From: Marinomonas polaris DSM 16579
GTDB lineage: Bacteria > Pseudomonadota > Gammaproteobacteria > Pseudomonadales > Marinomonadaceae
Length of the DNA: 64,000 nucleotides
Reading direction: 5' to 3'
NCBI RefSeq assembly: GCF_900129155.1
Contig: NZ_FQVF01000012.1
Coordinates: 1-64,000, forward strand
Shown: positions 43,530 to 51,656 of the stretch, piece by piece
Layout of the letters: each line of letters begins with the position of its first letter
Numbering within the stretch: position 1 is the stretch's first letter
Position numbers and translations under genes: made by a program
The notes under the pieces: generated by a model
Databases searched by the model: none
The model's input: the letters and a program-made list of their open reading frames with translations, nothing else
Told to the model about the DNA's origin: nothing

Positions 43530-46322
43530 ATGTTAGAGTCTTTTAAGTTTATAGATTTTTTAAATAATAGTTTAAGTGGATTAATTGAAAGCAAAGATAT
43601 ATATGATTTCAATGTGAAATTAAATTTAAATCAATCTTTAATCGTTTCAATATTTAGTGATTCTATATCTGATATCTCTTCTCTGGCTAAAGTCGCTGGT
43701 TATAACGAAGACCTGAGCTTGTATGAAGTAGAATTTGTTTTTCTTGACTCTCAGTCTTATGAAGATGAGTCCTATTTGTTTGAAGGTGAGGATAAGATAA
43801 ATCTTGGTGTTAGGCGATCTTTAGATGGTCTTATTGAAGAAAGTAACTATGAAAAAGAAAGTAAAACGCCAGTTGTTACATTTTATAGTTATAAAGGTGG
43901 CGTTGGTAGAACGACTTCGCTAGTTCTTTTTTCTAGGTATCTTGCTAATAAAGGTAAAAGAGTTTTTGTTGTTGATTGTGATTTTGAAGCTCCAGGGTTA
44001 ATTAATTTTTTTGATATATCTCAATTTGACAACCCTAAAAATGGTGTAATTGAGTATTTTAATGATAAAAAATTTATACCTAGTTTAGAACTTAACTCGA
44101 ACTATGTTTATGAAACTTCTTCTACTTTGAGTGGAGAAGGGAAAATTAACATGATGCCAGCAGGTAATATCTTTGATAAAGAAAAAAACTTTTATCTTGA
44201 AGGGCTTTCAAGAATAGATATTCAAGGTAAAAATGTCTTATTAAGAGACTTTGATGGTTTGGTTAAGGATATTGAAAAGAACTATAGTCCTGATGTTATA
44301 TTGTTCGATTCTAGGACAGGGTTTAATAACGTCTTTGGTGTACTATCCCAGTTGTCTAATAAAATAGTGGCTTTAGCAGGGGATGATATACAAAATAGAC
44401 CTGGTTTAGAATTTTTATATGATAAATTTGTTGTTGAACATGAAAAGTCAAAACTCTGCATTATATTATCTATATTATCTATTTCAGCAGCGAGAAGACA
44501 TAATGATTTTAAAGATACAATCAATAATCAACAAGGATTAGATAATTCTATTCCTGTTTTTCACTTTGTTCGAGAGAATGATCTAGAATTTATTGGTACA
44601 AAATTTGAAAAAAGTGAAGATGTTAAAGATCTCATGAATTATTCTACTCAATATAAAGATTTTTTTTCTTACCTTAGTGACGAAATTGAAGAGTGCTACA
44701 AGTTAAGTTCTGATCTTGATCAGCGAAAAGAAGTTTTTGATGAATCTATTAGCGAAGCTTTCTATGCGGAGGAAACTTCGCCTACTGATTCTGTTTTTGA
44801 AGGGAAGAATTTAAGTGACATATTGCTTGATAATTTATTAAGTAACTTTCCAGAAAAATATGCTGAAAATGTAACTTTCAATGATAATTTTTTTGAAAAT
44901 GATTTTTATGTTAGACAGTGTATGCACGATTTATTTCTGCCCGAATATAAAATACTTTTAGGTGGTAAGGGTACAGGGAAGACTGCATTCTATAAAGCTT
45001 TACAGGATGATACATTTTTTGAACTTTTAGTTATTCGTGCAGAAAAGAAACATTTGAATTTTGATATATTAAATGTAATACCTGATGATAGAGCTAAGAA
45101 TTCTGCTGGTTTTATTTCTTTATCTTCTTTTTTTGATGAGAAAATAAATAATGAAAACTTCGTGAATAAGTTTTGGAATTTATATTTGTGGTTGGCTATA
45201 TGTCGAAAAAATGCAGTATATCGTAATGATCTATATTTTGAAGTTCGTAATGATCTTTCAAGTGCAAAAAAAATAACCGATGTTATTGAAGATGATACAA
45301 AGTATTTAAAGATTGAAGAGTCTCTTTATTCAATAGATGAGGCTTTTAAGAAAAATGATTCTAGGTTGATTGTTACATTTGATCAGTTAGATTTTGTTGT
45401 AAAACCAAATGAGTGGGATGTTGGGATATCTCCTCTTATTCGCTTATGTCAAAATAATAATTGGGAAAGAATATTTCCGAAATTATTTTTAAGGCGAGAT
45501 CTGTATAAAAAACTTGGTAATATAACAAATAAGAGTTCTATTGATCATCAAATAATAAACTTAGAGTGGTCTCCTGATGAGATGTATGTTTTTTTATTTA
45601 AAATAATATACGCCTATTCTAAACAAGATTTCATTGAGTTTTTATCTCAAAGAATGTCAAAGAGTTATGTAAAGAATGTTATTGAGTCAAAGCTTAAAAA
45701 GAAAAATCAACTTAATCAATTACCTACTGATGAGAATGTATTGAAGCCATTGGTTACAGCCTTTTTTGGAAAGCCTAGAGAGAATTGGTTAGATTCTTAT
45801 GAAGCATTGTATAATAATCTCAAAAATGCTGATAAAACTGTAAGTTTAAGACCATTTCTTGATTTGATAAAATTAGCAATTAATGAGCAAAAGAGAGATG
45901 GGAATGCTTTGAGAGGAGATGCCGTTTTAAATGTTGCCTATTGTGAGTCGAAAAGTGTAAGGTCAGAAGCTGTCGATAACTATTTTAAAGACTTAGCTAG
46001 TGAAGAGGGAAATGAACTAATTAAGTATGTTGTCGAAGATATTCGAAATGGACTAGTTACAGATGACTTAAAATACTCATCTCTTCTTCAAAATGATTTT
46101 GAAAAGCTTATTTTTCAAGTTAAAAATAATCATCCTGATCTAAAAGAAATTCCATTTAGGGTTTTTGAGGAAATGCTAGAGTTAAATGGTATAGTGTTTA
46201 TGACCTTTATACCTGGCGGAAAGAAAAAATATTCCTTTGCCTATCTTTATAAATATTATATGGGATTGAAGTCACCAAAGAGTAAGTCTAAATTTGATAT
46301 CAGAAAAAAATTTAGAACTTAG
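43530..46322 (+). CDS. KGGVGR ParA-type ATPase fused to a second P-loop module
   Basis: This 930-aa protein has an N-terminal region of about 110 residues, then a ParA/MinD-like ATPase with deviant Walker A KGGVGRTT (residues 122-129; Arg where the usual motif has Lys), FVVDCDFEAPG and ILFDSRTGF. After a linker comes a second P-loop GGKGTGKT (478-485) with Walker B TFDQLD (D618, D621) in a KAP/STAND-like module, and a C-terminus of about 250 charged residues. There is no ParB partner, so plasmid segregation is unlikely. The architecture resembles signal-gated NTPases of antiphage systems. Function is inferred, not shown. Confidence 0.7.
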   Translation: MLESFKFIDFLNNSLSGLIESKDIYDFNVKLNLNQSLIVSIFSDSISDISSLAKVAGYNEDLSLYEVEFVFLDSQSYEDESYLFEGEDKINLGVRRSLDGLIEESNYEKESKTPVVTFYSYKGGVGRTTSLVLFSRYLANKGKRVFVVDCDFEAPGLINFFDISQFDNPKNGVIEYFNDKKFIPSLELNSNYVYETSSTLSGEGKINMMPAGNIFDKEKNFYLEGLSRIDIQGKNVLLRDFDGLVKDIEKNYSPDVILFDSRTGFNNVFGVLSQLSNKIVALAGDDIQNRPGLEFLYDKFVVEHEKSKLCIILSILSISAARRHNDFKDTINNQQGLDNSIPVFHFVRENDLEFIGTKFEKSEDVKDLMNYSTQYKDFFSYLSDEIEECYKLSSDLDQRKEVFDESISEAFYAEETSPTDSVFEGKNLSDILLDNLLSNFPEKYAENVTFNDNFFENDFYVRQCMHDLFLPEYKILLGGKGTGKTAFYKALQDDTFFELLVIRAEKKHLNFDILNVIPDDRAKNSAGFISLSSFFDEKINNENFVNKFWNLYLWLAICRKNAVYRNDLYFEVRNDLSSAKKITDVIEDDTKYLKIEESLYSIDEAFKKNDSRLIVTFDQLDFVVKPNEWDVGISPLIRLCQNNNWERIFPKLFLRRDLYKKLGNITNKSSIDHQIINLEWSPDEMYVFLFKIIYAYSKQDFIEFLSQRMSKSYVKNVIESKLKKKNQLNQLPTDENVLKPLVTAFFGKPRENWLDSYEALYNNLKNADKTVSLRPFLDLIKLAINEQKRDGNALRGDAVLNVAYCESKSVRSEAVDNYFKDLASEEGNELIKYVVEDIRNGLVTDDLKYSSLLQNDFEKLIFQVKNNHPDLKEIPFRVFEEMLELNGIVFMTFIPGGKKKYSFAYLYKYYMGLKSPKSKSKFDIRKKFRT

Positions 46323-46341
46323 CCTTTAAAGATATTAAAAA

Positions 46342-47547
46342 TTATTGGTTAGCTCCCTCTAGGTTATTGAGAATTTCATTTTCAATTTCTCTAGAGGGAG
46401 CTTTAAGTTCATGAGATGTTAAAATAGTATAGCCAGCCGTAACATCATTTCTTCCTGTTTTATGGTTAAGTAATCGTTTAATTGTATAGGTGCCGACTCG
46501 TAAGAGTTCAGCCGTGCTTGTAAAGGTTCTTCTAAGGTCGTGAAGTGTAAAGCTAATCCCTGTTTCATCTATAATTTTCTGTATTGATTTTTTGGGCTCT
46601 CGAACATATCCATAATCGTTGTCAGCTTGAAAGACATACTCATTGTTGGTTATTGTTTTTCGTCTCTCAAAGATAGAATATAAATGATCTGCCATTGGTA
46701 GTTCTAACGCATCACCATTTTTTGTCTCTAAAATTCGGAAAGTTCGTTCTTCAAGGTTCACCTGTTCCCATTTCAAGTTTAGTAGTTCTGATTTTCTTAA
46801 TCCTGTGAATAAGGCTATTTCAACAAAGTCACAGACCGCAAACAAAAATGTGTCTGCGGTTTCACGAATCGTATTTAGGCCGCTCAATAATTTAGGGATT
46901 TCAGATCGAGTGAGGCGTGTTTGTTTGCGCGGTACGTGATTCCATTGTCTTTTGTGGCTAAGTATTTGAACTGGGTTGTAGAGAAAAATTGGTTTGTCTT
47001 GAGCGTTTTTATATTCAAATTGAGCAAAGTTGTATAAAGCTCTGAGTACTCTCATGCAATAGTCGGCTTGCGCTCGACTAGTGCGTGAGAGACTCGCATG
47101 TTTTTCCTTGATCATGCTCTCTGTAATGTCTGCAAGAGCCGCTTTATGCCAGTCAGCAAGATATGATCGCATTATTTGGTTATAGCCTCGCAAGCTCGAC
47201 TCAGACAGCTCCTTTTGTGATATGTAGTCATCATAAACTTCTGTAAGTGTAATTTTTGACTTGGCATCGGCTTTTGCTTGTTCATTTGGGTTGATGCCAT
47301 GTGCAAGCTTGGATAACTTCTCTAATGCTTTTTTTCGAGCGTTCTCAATAGTCAAAGAAGGGAATTGACCTAATGTGATACTTACAGGGGAGGTATGTCC
47401 TTTGAGACGTTTGTAGACACGAAACGATTTTCTGCCTGAAGGAAGTACCTCAATCACTAGTCCATCGACCTTGGCGTCTTGAATGCGCTGTCTTTTATCT
47501 GACGGCTCTATGGCGGAAATGATCTCTTTAGTGAACTTCAGTTTCAT
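46342..47547 (-). CDS. Tyrosine recombinase / P4-type integrase
   Basis: This 401-aa integrase has the arm-binding DUF4102-like start (KFTKEIISAIEPSDKRQRIQDAKVDGLVIEVLPSGRKSFRVYKR), a SAM-like core-binding domain (about 100-190) and the catalytic domain with Arg in FTGLRKSELLNLKW, HxLR in LHDLRRTFTS, the second His in LLNHKTGRNDVTAGY, and the nucleophile Tyr there. It should catalyse integration at the tRNA site. It lies next to attR and reads leftward, so it is at the far end from the tRNA gene. Confidence 0.95.
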   Translation of the reverse strand: MKLKFTKEIISAIEPSDKRQRIQDAKVDGLVIEVLPSGRKSFRVYKRLKGHTSPVSITLGQFPSLTIENARKKALEKLSKLAHGINPNEQAKADAKSKITLTEVYDDYISQKELSESSLRGYNQIMRSYLADWHKAALADITESMIKEKHASLSRTSRAQADYCMRVLRALYNFAQFEYKNAQDKPIFLYNPVQILSHKRQWNHVPRKQTRLTRSEIPKLLSGLNTIRETADTFLFAVCDFVEIALFTGLRKSELLNLKWEQVNLEERTFRILETKNGDALELPMADHLYSIFERRKTITNNEYVFQADNDYGYVREPKKSIQKIIDETGISFTLHDLRRTFTSTAELLRVGTYTIKRLLNHKTGRNDVTAGYTILTSHELKAPSREIENEILNNLEGANQ

Positions 47548-47710
47548 ATAATACCTAAATTACGTGCTACAAATGTGCTACATAATCTATCAATATAGGT
47601 ATAGTTAAGTAAAGCTTAATAAAACTGTTTAAAATTTAAATAATTGATCTATAAGTATAAATATATTTTTATCAATCTGTGTGAAGCTGCATCAACCAAT
47701 AGGGATTAAA

Positions 47711-47769
47711 ACTCATAATCGGCAGGTCCCCAGTTCAAGTCTGGGCAGGCCCACCATATAAAATAAGCC
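47711..47769 (+). repeat. attR: 59-bp attachment repeat with tRNA 3' fragment
   Basis: Exact copy of 36096-36154. The tRNA part (47711-47756) runs from the anticodon loop to CCA but has no 5' half, so it is not a gene. The surrounding gene-free stretch 47548-48041 otherwise holds the restored terminator and the modE upstream region. Confidence 0.95.
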
Positions 47770-47808
47770 CCGATAGGTTAGTGTAAACTGACTTATCGGG
47801 GCTTTTTT
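47765..47808 (+). terminator. Original tRNA terminator, displaced to attR
   Basis: AAGCCCCGATAGGTTAG pairs with CTGACTTATCGGGGCTT, then TTTTTT. Structure and length match the terminator at 36150-36195 but most stem bases differ. Confidence 0.85.
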
Positions 47809-47960
47809 ATTACCTCCGATTCAGTACGCTCCTGTCGACTATTCTCGTAAATCGTGTAAGTCATTACCATCTAATTTATTGTCATATCGACTGATATGTA
47901 ATGATTACTCTCTCTATATTAAGTTTGTTACTTCTTCTCGTTGGTTTATCTGATGATGTT

Positions 47961-47983
47961 TTTTAATACCATGGGTATTAAAA
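47961..47983. promoter_or_regulatory. Inverted repeat upstream of modE
   Basis: TTTTAATACC (47961-47970) and GGTATTAAAA (47974-47983) form a perfect 10-bp inverted repeat around ATG, 58 bp before the modE start. It does not fit the known ModE box well, so the binding factor is unknown. Confidence 0.5.
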
Positions 47984-48041
47984 TTGTCTTTAATATAAAC
48001 TGGTTAGTAAGATTATAGATGCAATTAGCAAACAGGTTTTT

Positions 48042-48854
48042 ATGACAGATAAGAAAACAGCGTTGGCTGGGTTGAAGGGGGAGGTTTTCTTATTAACCGA
48101 GCAGCATAAATCTTTTGCATCTGCGCAAATTGAGTTGTTGGCCGCTATTGATGTGTGTGGTTCTATTTCCAAGGCCGCAAAGCAGGTGGGAATCAGTTAT
48201 AAAACCGCTTGGGATCGTATTGATGCGATGAATAATATGTCGGCTCAGCCTTTGGTGGTTCGTTCTACCGGCGGCGCGCAAGGTGGCGGAACTCTGTTAA
48301 CCGAGTTGGGCTATAGGGTGATTTCAGGTTTCCAAGCCTTGCAGGATGAGCATCAGAAATTCATTGAGCGTTTAGGTGATAAGCTGCATACCTTGAATGA
48401 TGTGGCGAGTTTTATGAAGAGTGAGAGTATGAAAACGAGTGCAAGAAATCAATTTCGAGGTACGGTTAGTAATATTACTCTTGGTGCTGTAAATGCTGAG
48501 GTTGAGTTGGATATCGGTACTAATCAATTGATCATTGCGATGATTACTCAGGAAAGTGTTGAGCTACTTGCGTTGAAGAAAGGTTGTGACGTAGTGGCTT
48601 TGATCAAGGCTTCTTCGGTGATTTTGAGTACTGATACAGGCGTTGTCACCAGTGCTCGAAACAAGCTGGTTGGTACGATCTCGCGTTTGTTACCAGGTGC
48701 AGTTAATACGGACGTGACGTTAGATATTGGGGGTGGAAAGTCTGTATCTGCGATTATTACCAACATCAGTGCCACGGAATTAGCGCTAGAAGTGGGCAAT
48801 AAAGCTTGTGCGTTATTTAAGGCGCCAAGCGTGATATTACTCAGAGACGGATAG
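48042..48854 (+). CDS. modE: Molybdate-responsive regulator ModE
   Basis: This 270-aa regulator has an N-terminal LysR-like winged HTH (IELLAAIDVCGSISKAAKQVGISYKTAWDRIDAMN) and two tandem Mop/TOBE-type molybdate-binding domains (about 130-195 and 203-268: TSARNQFRGTVSNITLGAVNAEVELDIG and TSARNKLVGTISRLLPGAVNTDVTLDIG). ModE with molybdate represses modABC and activates molybdoenzyme genes. It converges on modC across a 47-bp gap. Confidence 0.95.
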   Translation: MTDKKTALAGLKGEVFLLTEQHKSFASAQIELLAAIDVCGSISKAAKQVGISYKTAWDRIDAMNNMSAQPLVVRSTGGAQGGGTLLTELGYRVISGFQALQDEHQKFIERLGDKLHTLNDVASFMKSESMKTSARNQFRGTVSNITLGAVNAEVELDIGTNQLIIAMITQESVELLALKKGCDVVALIKASSVILSTDTGVVTSARNKLVGTISRLLPGAVNTDVTLDIGGGKSVSAIITNISATELALEVGNKACALFKAPSVILLRDG

Positions 48855-48901
48855 ATTCTCTTCGCTTCTGAGTCTCTTCATCTCTTTTTCTGTTTATGTG
48901 A

Positions 48902-50041
48902 TTACCTTACAAGAGCCACACTTTTAATTTGAGCCCAGAGTGCTTTTCCTTCTGCCAAGGCTAGGTGCTCAACGGATCGGTAGGTCAATCTTGCTATAAG
49001 CGTATTTTGCTCTGTTTGTAATCGTACTAACGCCATTGCTGGGTCCTTGTCTGCAACAATTTCGAGGACTTTTACTGGTAGTCGATTCAATATGCTGGAA
49101 TCTTCATGATAAGTGAGCGTTAAACTTACGTCAGTGGCGAGTATTCTTACTCGAACATTTTGTCCTAGAGTGTCGCCGTTGTTACGAATCCATAAGTCGC
49201 TACCTGCGCAAGATACTTTTGATAAGTGCCACTTATTGTCTTGTTCAATAATCTTGCCTTGCCAGATGACGCCAGTGTCATTATTCACCAGCAGTGGTGA
49301 TTTAAGTTGCGAAAAAACCTCCTCTACATGCCCTTGAGTGGCAACTTTGCCGTCTTGCATCAGCACCACATGATCTGCCAGGCGCATGACTTCTTCCACA
49401 GAATGGCTGACATATAAAATGGGTGTTTTGAGGGTAGAGCGAAGCTTTTCTAGGTAGGGCAGAATTTCTTGTTTTCTTGCGTTATCTAGCGATGCTAAGG
49501 GCTCATCCATGAGTAGTAATTTGGGTTGAATCAATAAGGCTCGGGCGATGGCAACACGTTGTTTTTCACCGCCAGACAGTTGCTGTGAATTATTCGTCAG
49601 TACGGATTCGATGCCCATTAAGTCGATGACTTGTTCGTATAAGTTGGCTGGCAGAGGAATGCCACTGCGTTTTATGGCGTAATCTAAATTGCCTTTTGCG
49701 GTTAGATGGGTAAAGAGGCTAGATTCTTGAAACACATAGCCTAATGGCCGTTTATGAGTCGGTAGGAAAATAGTATCGCTTTGCCATATTTCCCCTTTCA
49801 TCACAAAGTGCCCTTGTTGTGCTCGCTCTAGTCCTGCGATACAGCGTAGTAAGGTGGTTTTCCCAGAACCTGATTGCCCAAAAATAGCCGTTAGGCCACT
49901 TTCTGGAAGAGTTAGGTCGACATTTAAAGCAAAGCCTGATGATTTTGTATTTGAGTGCTGTAAGTGAAATCTGGCATACAGGCCTTTTTCTGTATTTTCT
50001 ATACTTTCTGTATTCTCTGTAGTGGTGTTGTTTGTTGGCAT
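48902..50041 (-). CDS. modC: Molybdate ABC transporter ATPase ModC
   Basis: This 379-aa ATPase has Walker A GQSGSGKTT, signature LSGGEKQRVAIARAL, Walker B LLLMDEPLASLD and a C-terminal Mop domain of about 140 residues, as expected for ModC. ATG 50041 comes two bases after the modB stop, with the ribosome site inside modB. The N-terminus (MPTNNTTTENTESIENTEKG) has an extension of about 20 residues that is likely disordered. Confidence 0.93.
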   Translation of the reverse strand: MPTNNTTTENTESIENTEKGLYARFHLQHSNTKSSGFALNVDLTLPESGLTAIFGQSGSGKTTLLRCIAGLERAQQGHFVMKGEIWQSDTIFLPTHKRPLGYVFQESSLFTHLTAKGNLDYAIKRSGIPLPANLYEQVIDLMGIESVLTNNSQQLSGGEKQRVAIARALLIQPKLLLMDEPLASLDNARKQEILPYLEKLRSTLKTPILYVSHSVEEVMRLADHVVLMQDGKVATQGHVEEVFSQLKSPLLVNNDTGVIWQGKIIEQDNKWHLSKVSCAGSDLWIRNNGDTLGQNVRVRILATDVSLTLTYHEDSSILNRLPVKVLEIVADKDPAMALVRLQTEQNTLIARLTYRSVEHLALAEGKALWAQIKSVALVR

Positions 50042-50043
50042 GC

Positions 50044-50727
50044 TTACTTCGCTCCCCAGAGTGTATTTTTTCGTTGAAAGCTATACAGGCCGAGCAATAC
50101 TAAAAATGAAAAAATCACCATGATTGCGGCGAGTTTATGGGCTTGGTCATATTCCAATGCTTCAACATGATCATAGATTTGCACTGATACAACACGAGTT
50201 TGTCCGGGAATATTTCCGCCAATCATTAAGACAACCCCAAATTCGCCGACAGTATGCGTAAAACCTAAAATCGCTGCAGTAATAAAACCGGGCTTTGCTA
50301 ATGGTAATACAATAGTGAAAAAGCGATCCCAGCTGCCAGCTCGTAAGGTGGCAGCTACTTCTAATGGTCGTTCTCCAATTGCTTCAATGGCGTTTTGTAT
50401 GGGTTGTACGACAAAGGGCAGAGAATAAAACACAGACGCGACTATCAGCCCCCAAAAAGTAAAAGGTAATGTTCCTATCCCTAGCTCTTGGGTTAGTTGA
50501 CCAATAAAACCGTTGGGTCCCATTGCTATCAAAAGATAAAACCCCAGCACAGTGGGTGGCAAAACGAGTGGCAACGCGACTATGGCACCGACTGGGCCTT
50601 TTAGGCGAGAGCGGGTACGTGCTAACCACCATGCGATTGGGGTTCCAATGAGCAGTAAAATAACAGTAACAGTTGTCGCTACTTTAAAGGTTAGCCAAAT
50701 GGCTTCTAGGTCTGACGCAGAAAGCAT
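50044..50727 (-). CDS. modB: Molybdate ABC transporter permease ModB
   Basis: This 227-aa inner-membrane permease has about five helices and the EAA loop [49 protein letters not shown] is the characteristic ModB ending. It lies 9 bp after modA and directly before modC. Confidence 0.95.
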   Translation of the reverse strand: MLSASDLEAIWLTFKVATTVTVILLLIGTPIAWWLARTRSRLKGPVGAIVALPLVLPPTVLGFYLLIAMGPNGFIGQLTQELGIGTLPFTFWGLIVASVFYSLPFVVQPIQNAIEAIGERPLEVAATLRAGSWDRFFTIVLPLAKPGFITAAILGFTHTVGEFGVVLMIGGNIPGQTRVVSVQIYDHVEALEYDQAHKLAAIMVIFSFLVLLGLYSFQRKNTLWGAK

Positions 50728-50736
50728 GCTGTGGTG

Positions 50737-51495
50737 TTATTCCGTTTTATAACCGTATGAATGAATGATGCTACGAGCTTTGTCACTACGTAGGTAGTCA
50801 AGTAGTTCTTTTGCTGCAGTGCTATTTTCTGCGCTTTTTAATAATACGGCATCTTGGCGTATAGGGCTGTATTGATCAGTGGGAATTATCCAACTTGAGC
50901 CTTTTGCAATTCGCCCTTCACTCATGATTTGTGACAGTGCAACGAATCCTAAGTCTGTATTGCCTGTACTGGCAAACTGATAGGTTTGTGAAATGTTTTC
51001 GCCCATTACCCATTTTGATTTAGTTGATTCTGTTAGTCCTAACTCCTCTAATACTTCTGTTGCAGCAACGCCATAGGGCGCAAGTTTTGGGTTGGCTAAT
51101 GCTAATTTATTAAAATCACCGCTTTTTAAGCGAGCATCATTGTTATCGATAAAATCAGGCTTAGCTGACCATAATGCTAGGGCACCAATAGCATAGGTGA
51201 AACGAGTACCTGTAACGATTAATCCTGCTTTTTCTAAGGCATCAGGTTTGTTTTCATCAGCCGATAGAAATACCTGAAACGGAGCGCCGTTTTGAATTTG
51301 GGCGAAGAATTTACCCGAGGAACCGAAGGATAAAACAACTTTATTGCCAGACTCTTCTTCATATTGTTTGGCTATGTCTTTCATGGCGATTGTGAAGTTC
51401 GAGGCGACGGCAGCATAAACTTCTTCTGCGTAAGTCGAAGGGCTAAGCATTAAGAAACTCAATAATATGACACTTAGCGAGTTGAATAATCGCAT
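50737..51495 (-). CDS. modA: Periplasmic molybdate-binding protein ModA
   Basis: This 252-aa protein has a signal peptide (LFNSLSVILLSFLMLSPSTYA, cleavage near residue 23) and the ModA blocks VYAAVASNFTIAMKDIAKQYEEES, LSFGSSGKFFAQIQNGAPFQVFLSADENKPDALEK and GYKTE at the C-terminus. Serines in SNFT and GSSGK hold the oxyanion. It is first in the modABC unit. Confidence 0.95.
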   Translation of the reverse strand: MRLFNSLSVILLSFLMLSPSTYAEEVYAAVASNFTIAMKDIAKQYEEESGNKVVLSFGSSGKFFAQIQNGAPFQVFLSADENKPDALEKAGLIVTGTRFTYAIGALALWSAKPDFIDNNDARLKSGDFNKLALANPKLAPYGVAATEVLEELGLTESTKSKWVMGENISQTYQFASTGNTDLGFVALSQIMSEGRIAKGSSWIIPTDQYSPIRQDAVLLKSAENSTAAKELLDYLRSDKARSIIHSYGYKTE

Positions 51496-51534
51496 AGATT
51501 TAACCTTATGGAATGGTCTGACAATAGGATTTAT

Positions 51535-51567
51535 ATCGATGCGTTGTATAGTGCGTTATATAGCGAA
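51535..51567 (-). promoter_or_regulatory. ModE-box-like sequence upstream of modA
   Basis: On the modA strand this reads TCGCTATATAACGCACTATA followed by CAACGCATCGA, which contains TATATAACG and CGnTATATA-type half-sites resembling published ModE boxes, 40-72 bp before the modA start. The match is partial and the half-sites overlap rather than sit apart. Confidence 0.4.
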
Positions 51568-51656
51568 ATGGCGCAACGCTGCTGTGTTTTTTGGCTTATC
51601 TTTGGGCGGTGTTCTAGGTACTTTTTTAAGTACGTTTTTTAGGTGCGTTTTTTAGG

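Larger units (their letters stand above)
36096..47769. mobile_element. Integrative mobilizable element (about 11.6 kb) in the tRNA gene
   Basis: A perfect 59-bp direct repeat (36096-36154 and 47711-47769) covering the tRNA anticodon loop to past its 3' end bounds an AT-rich block with AlpA-like, RHH-like, VirD4-type coupling, MobF relaxase and P4-type integrase genes. No mating-pore or replication genes are present, so it should need a helper conjugation system. Cargo is the 43.0-46.3 kb HEPN/KGGVGR pair and perhaps the 385-aa protein. Confidence 0.9.

Noticed and set aside
43530-46322. Plasmid partition ParA protein
   Set aside because: Too long, second P-loop module, Arg in the Walker A, and no ParB or centromere-like repeats beside it.
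47711-47756. tRNA-like sequence with anticodon loop and T arm
   Set aside because: Lacks the acceptor 5' strand and D arm; it is the attR copy of the tRNA 3' half.
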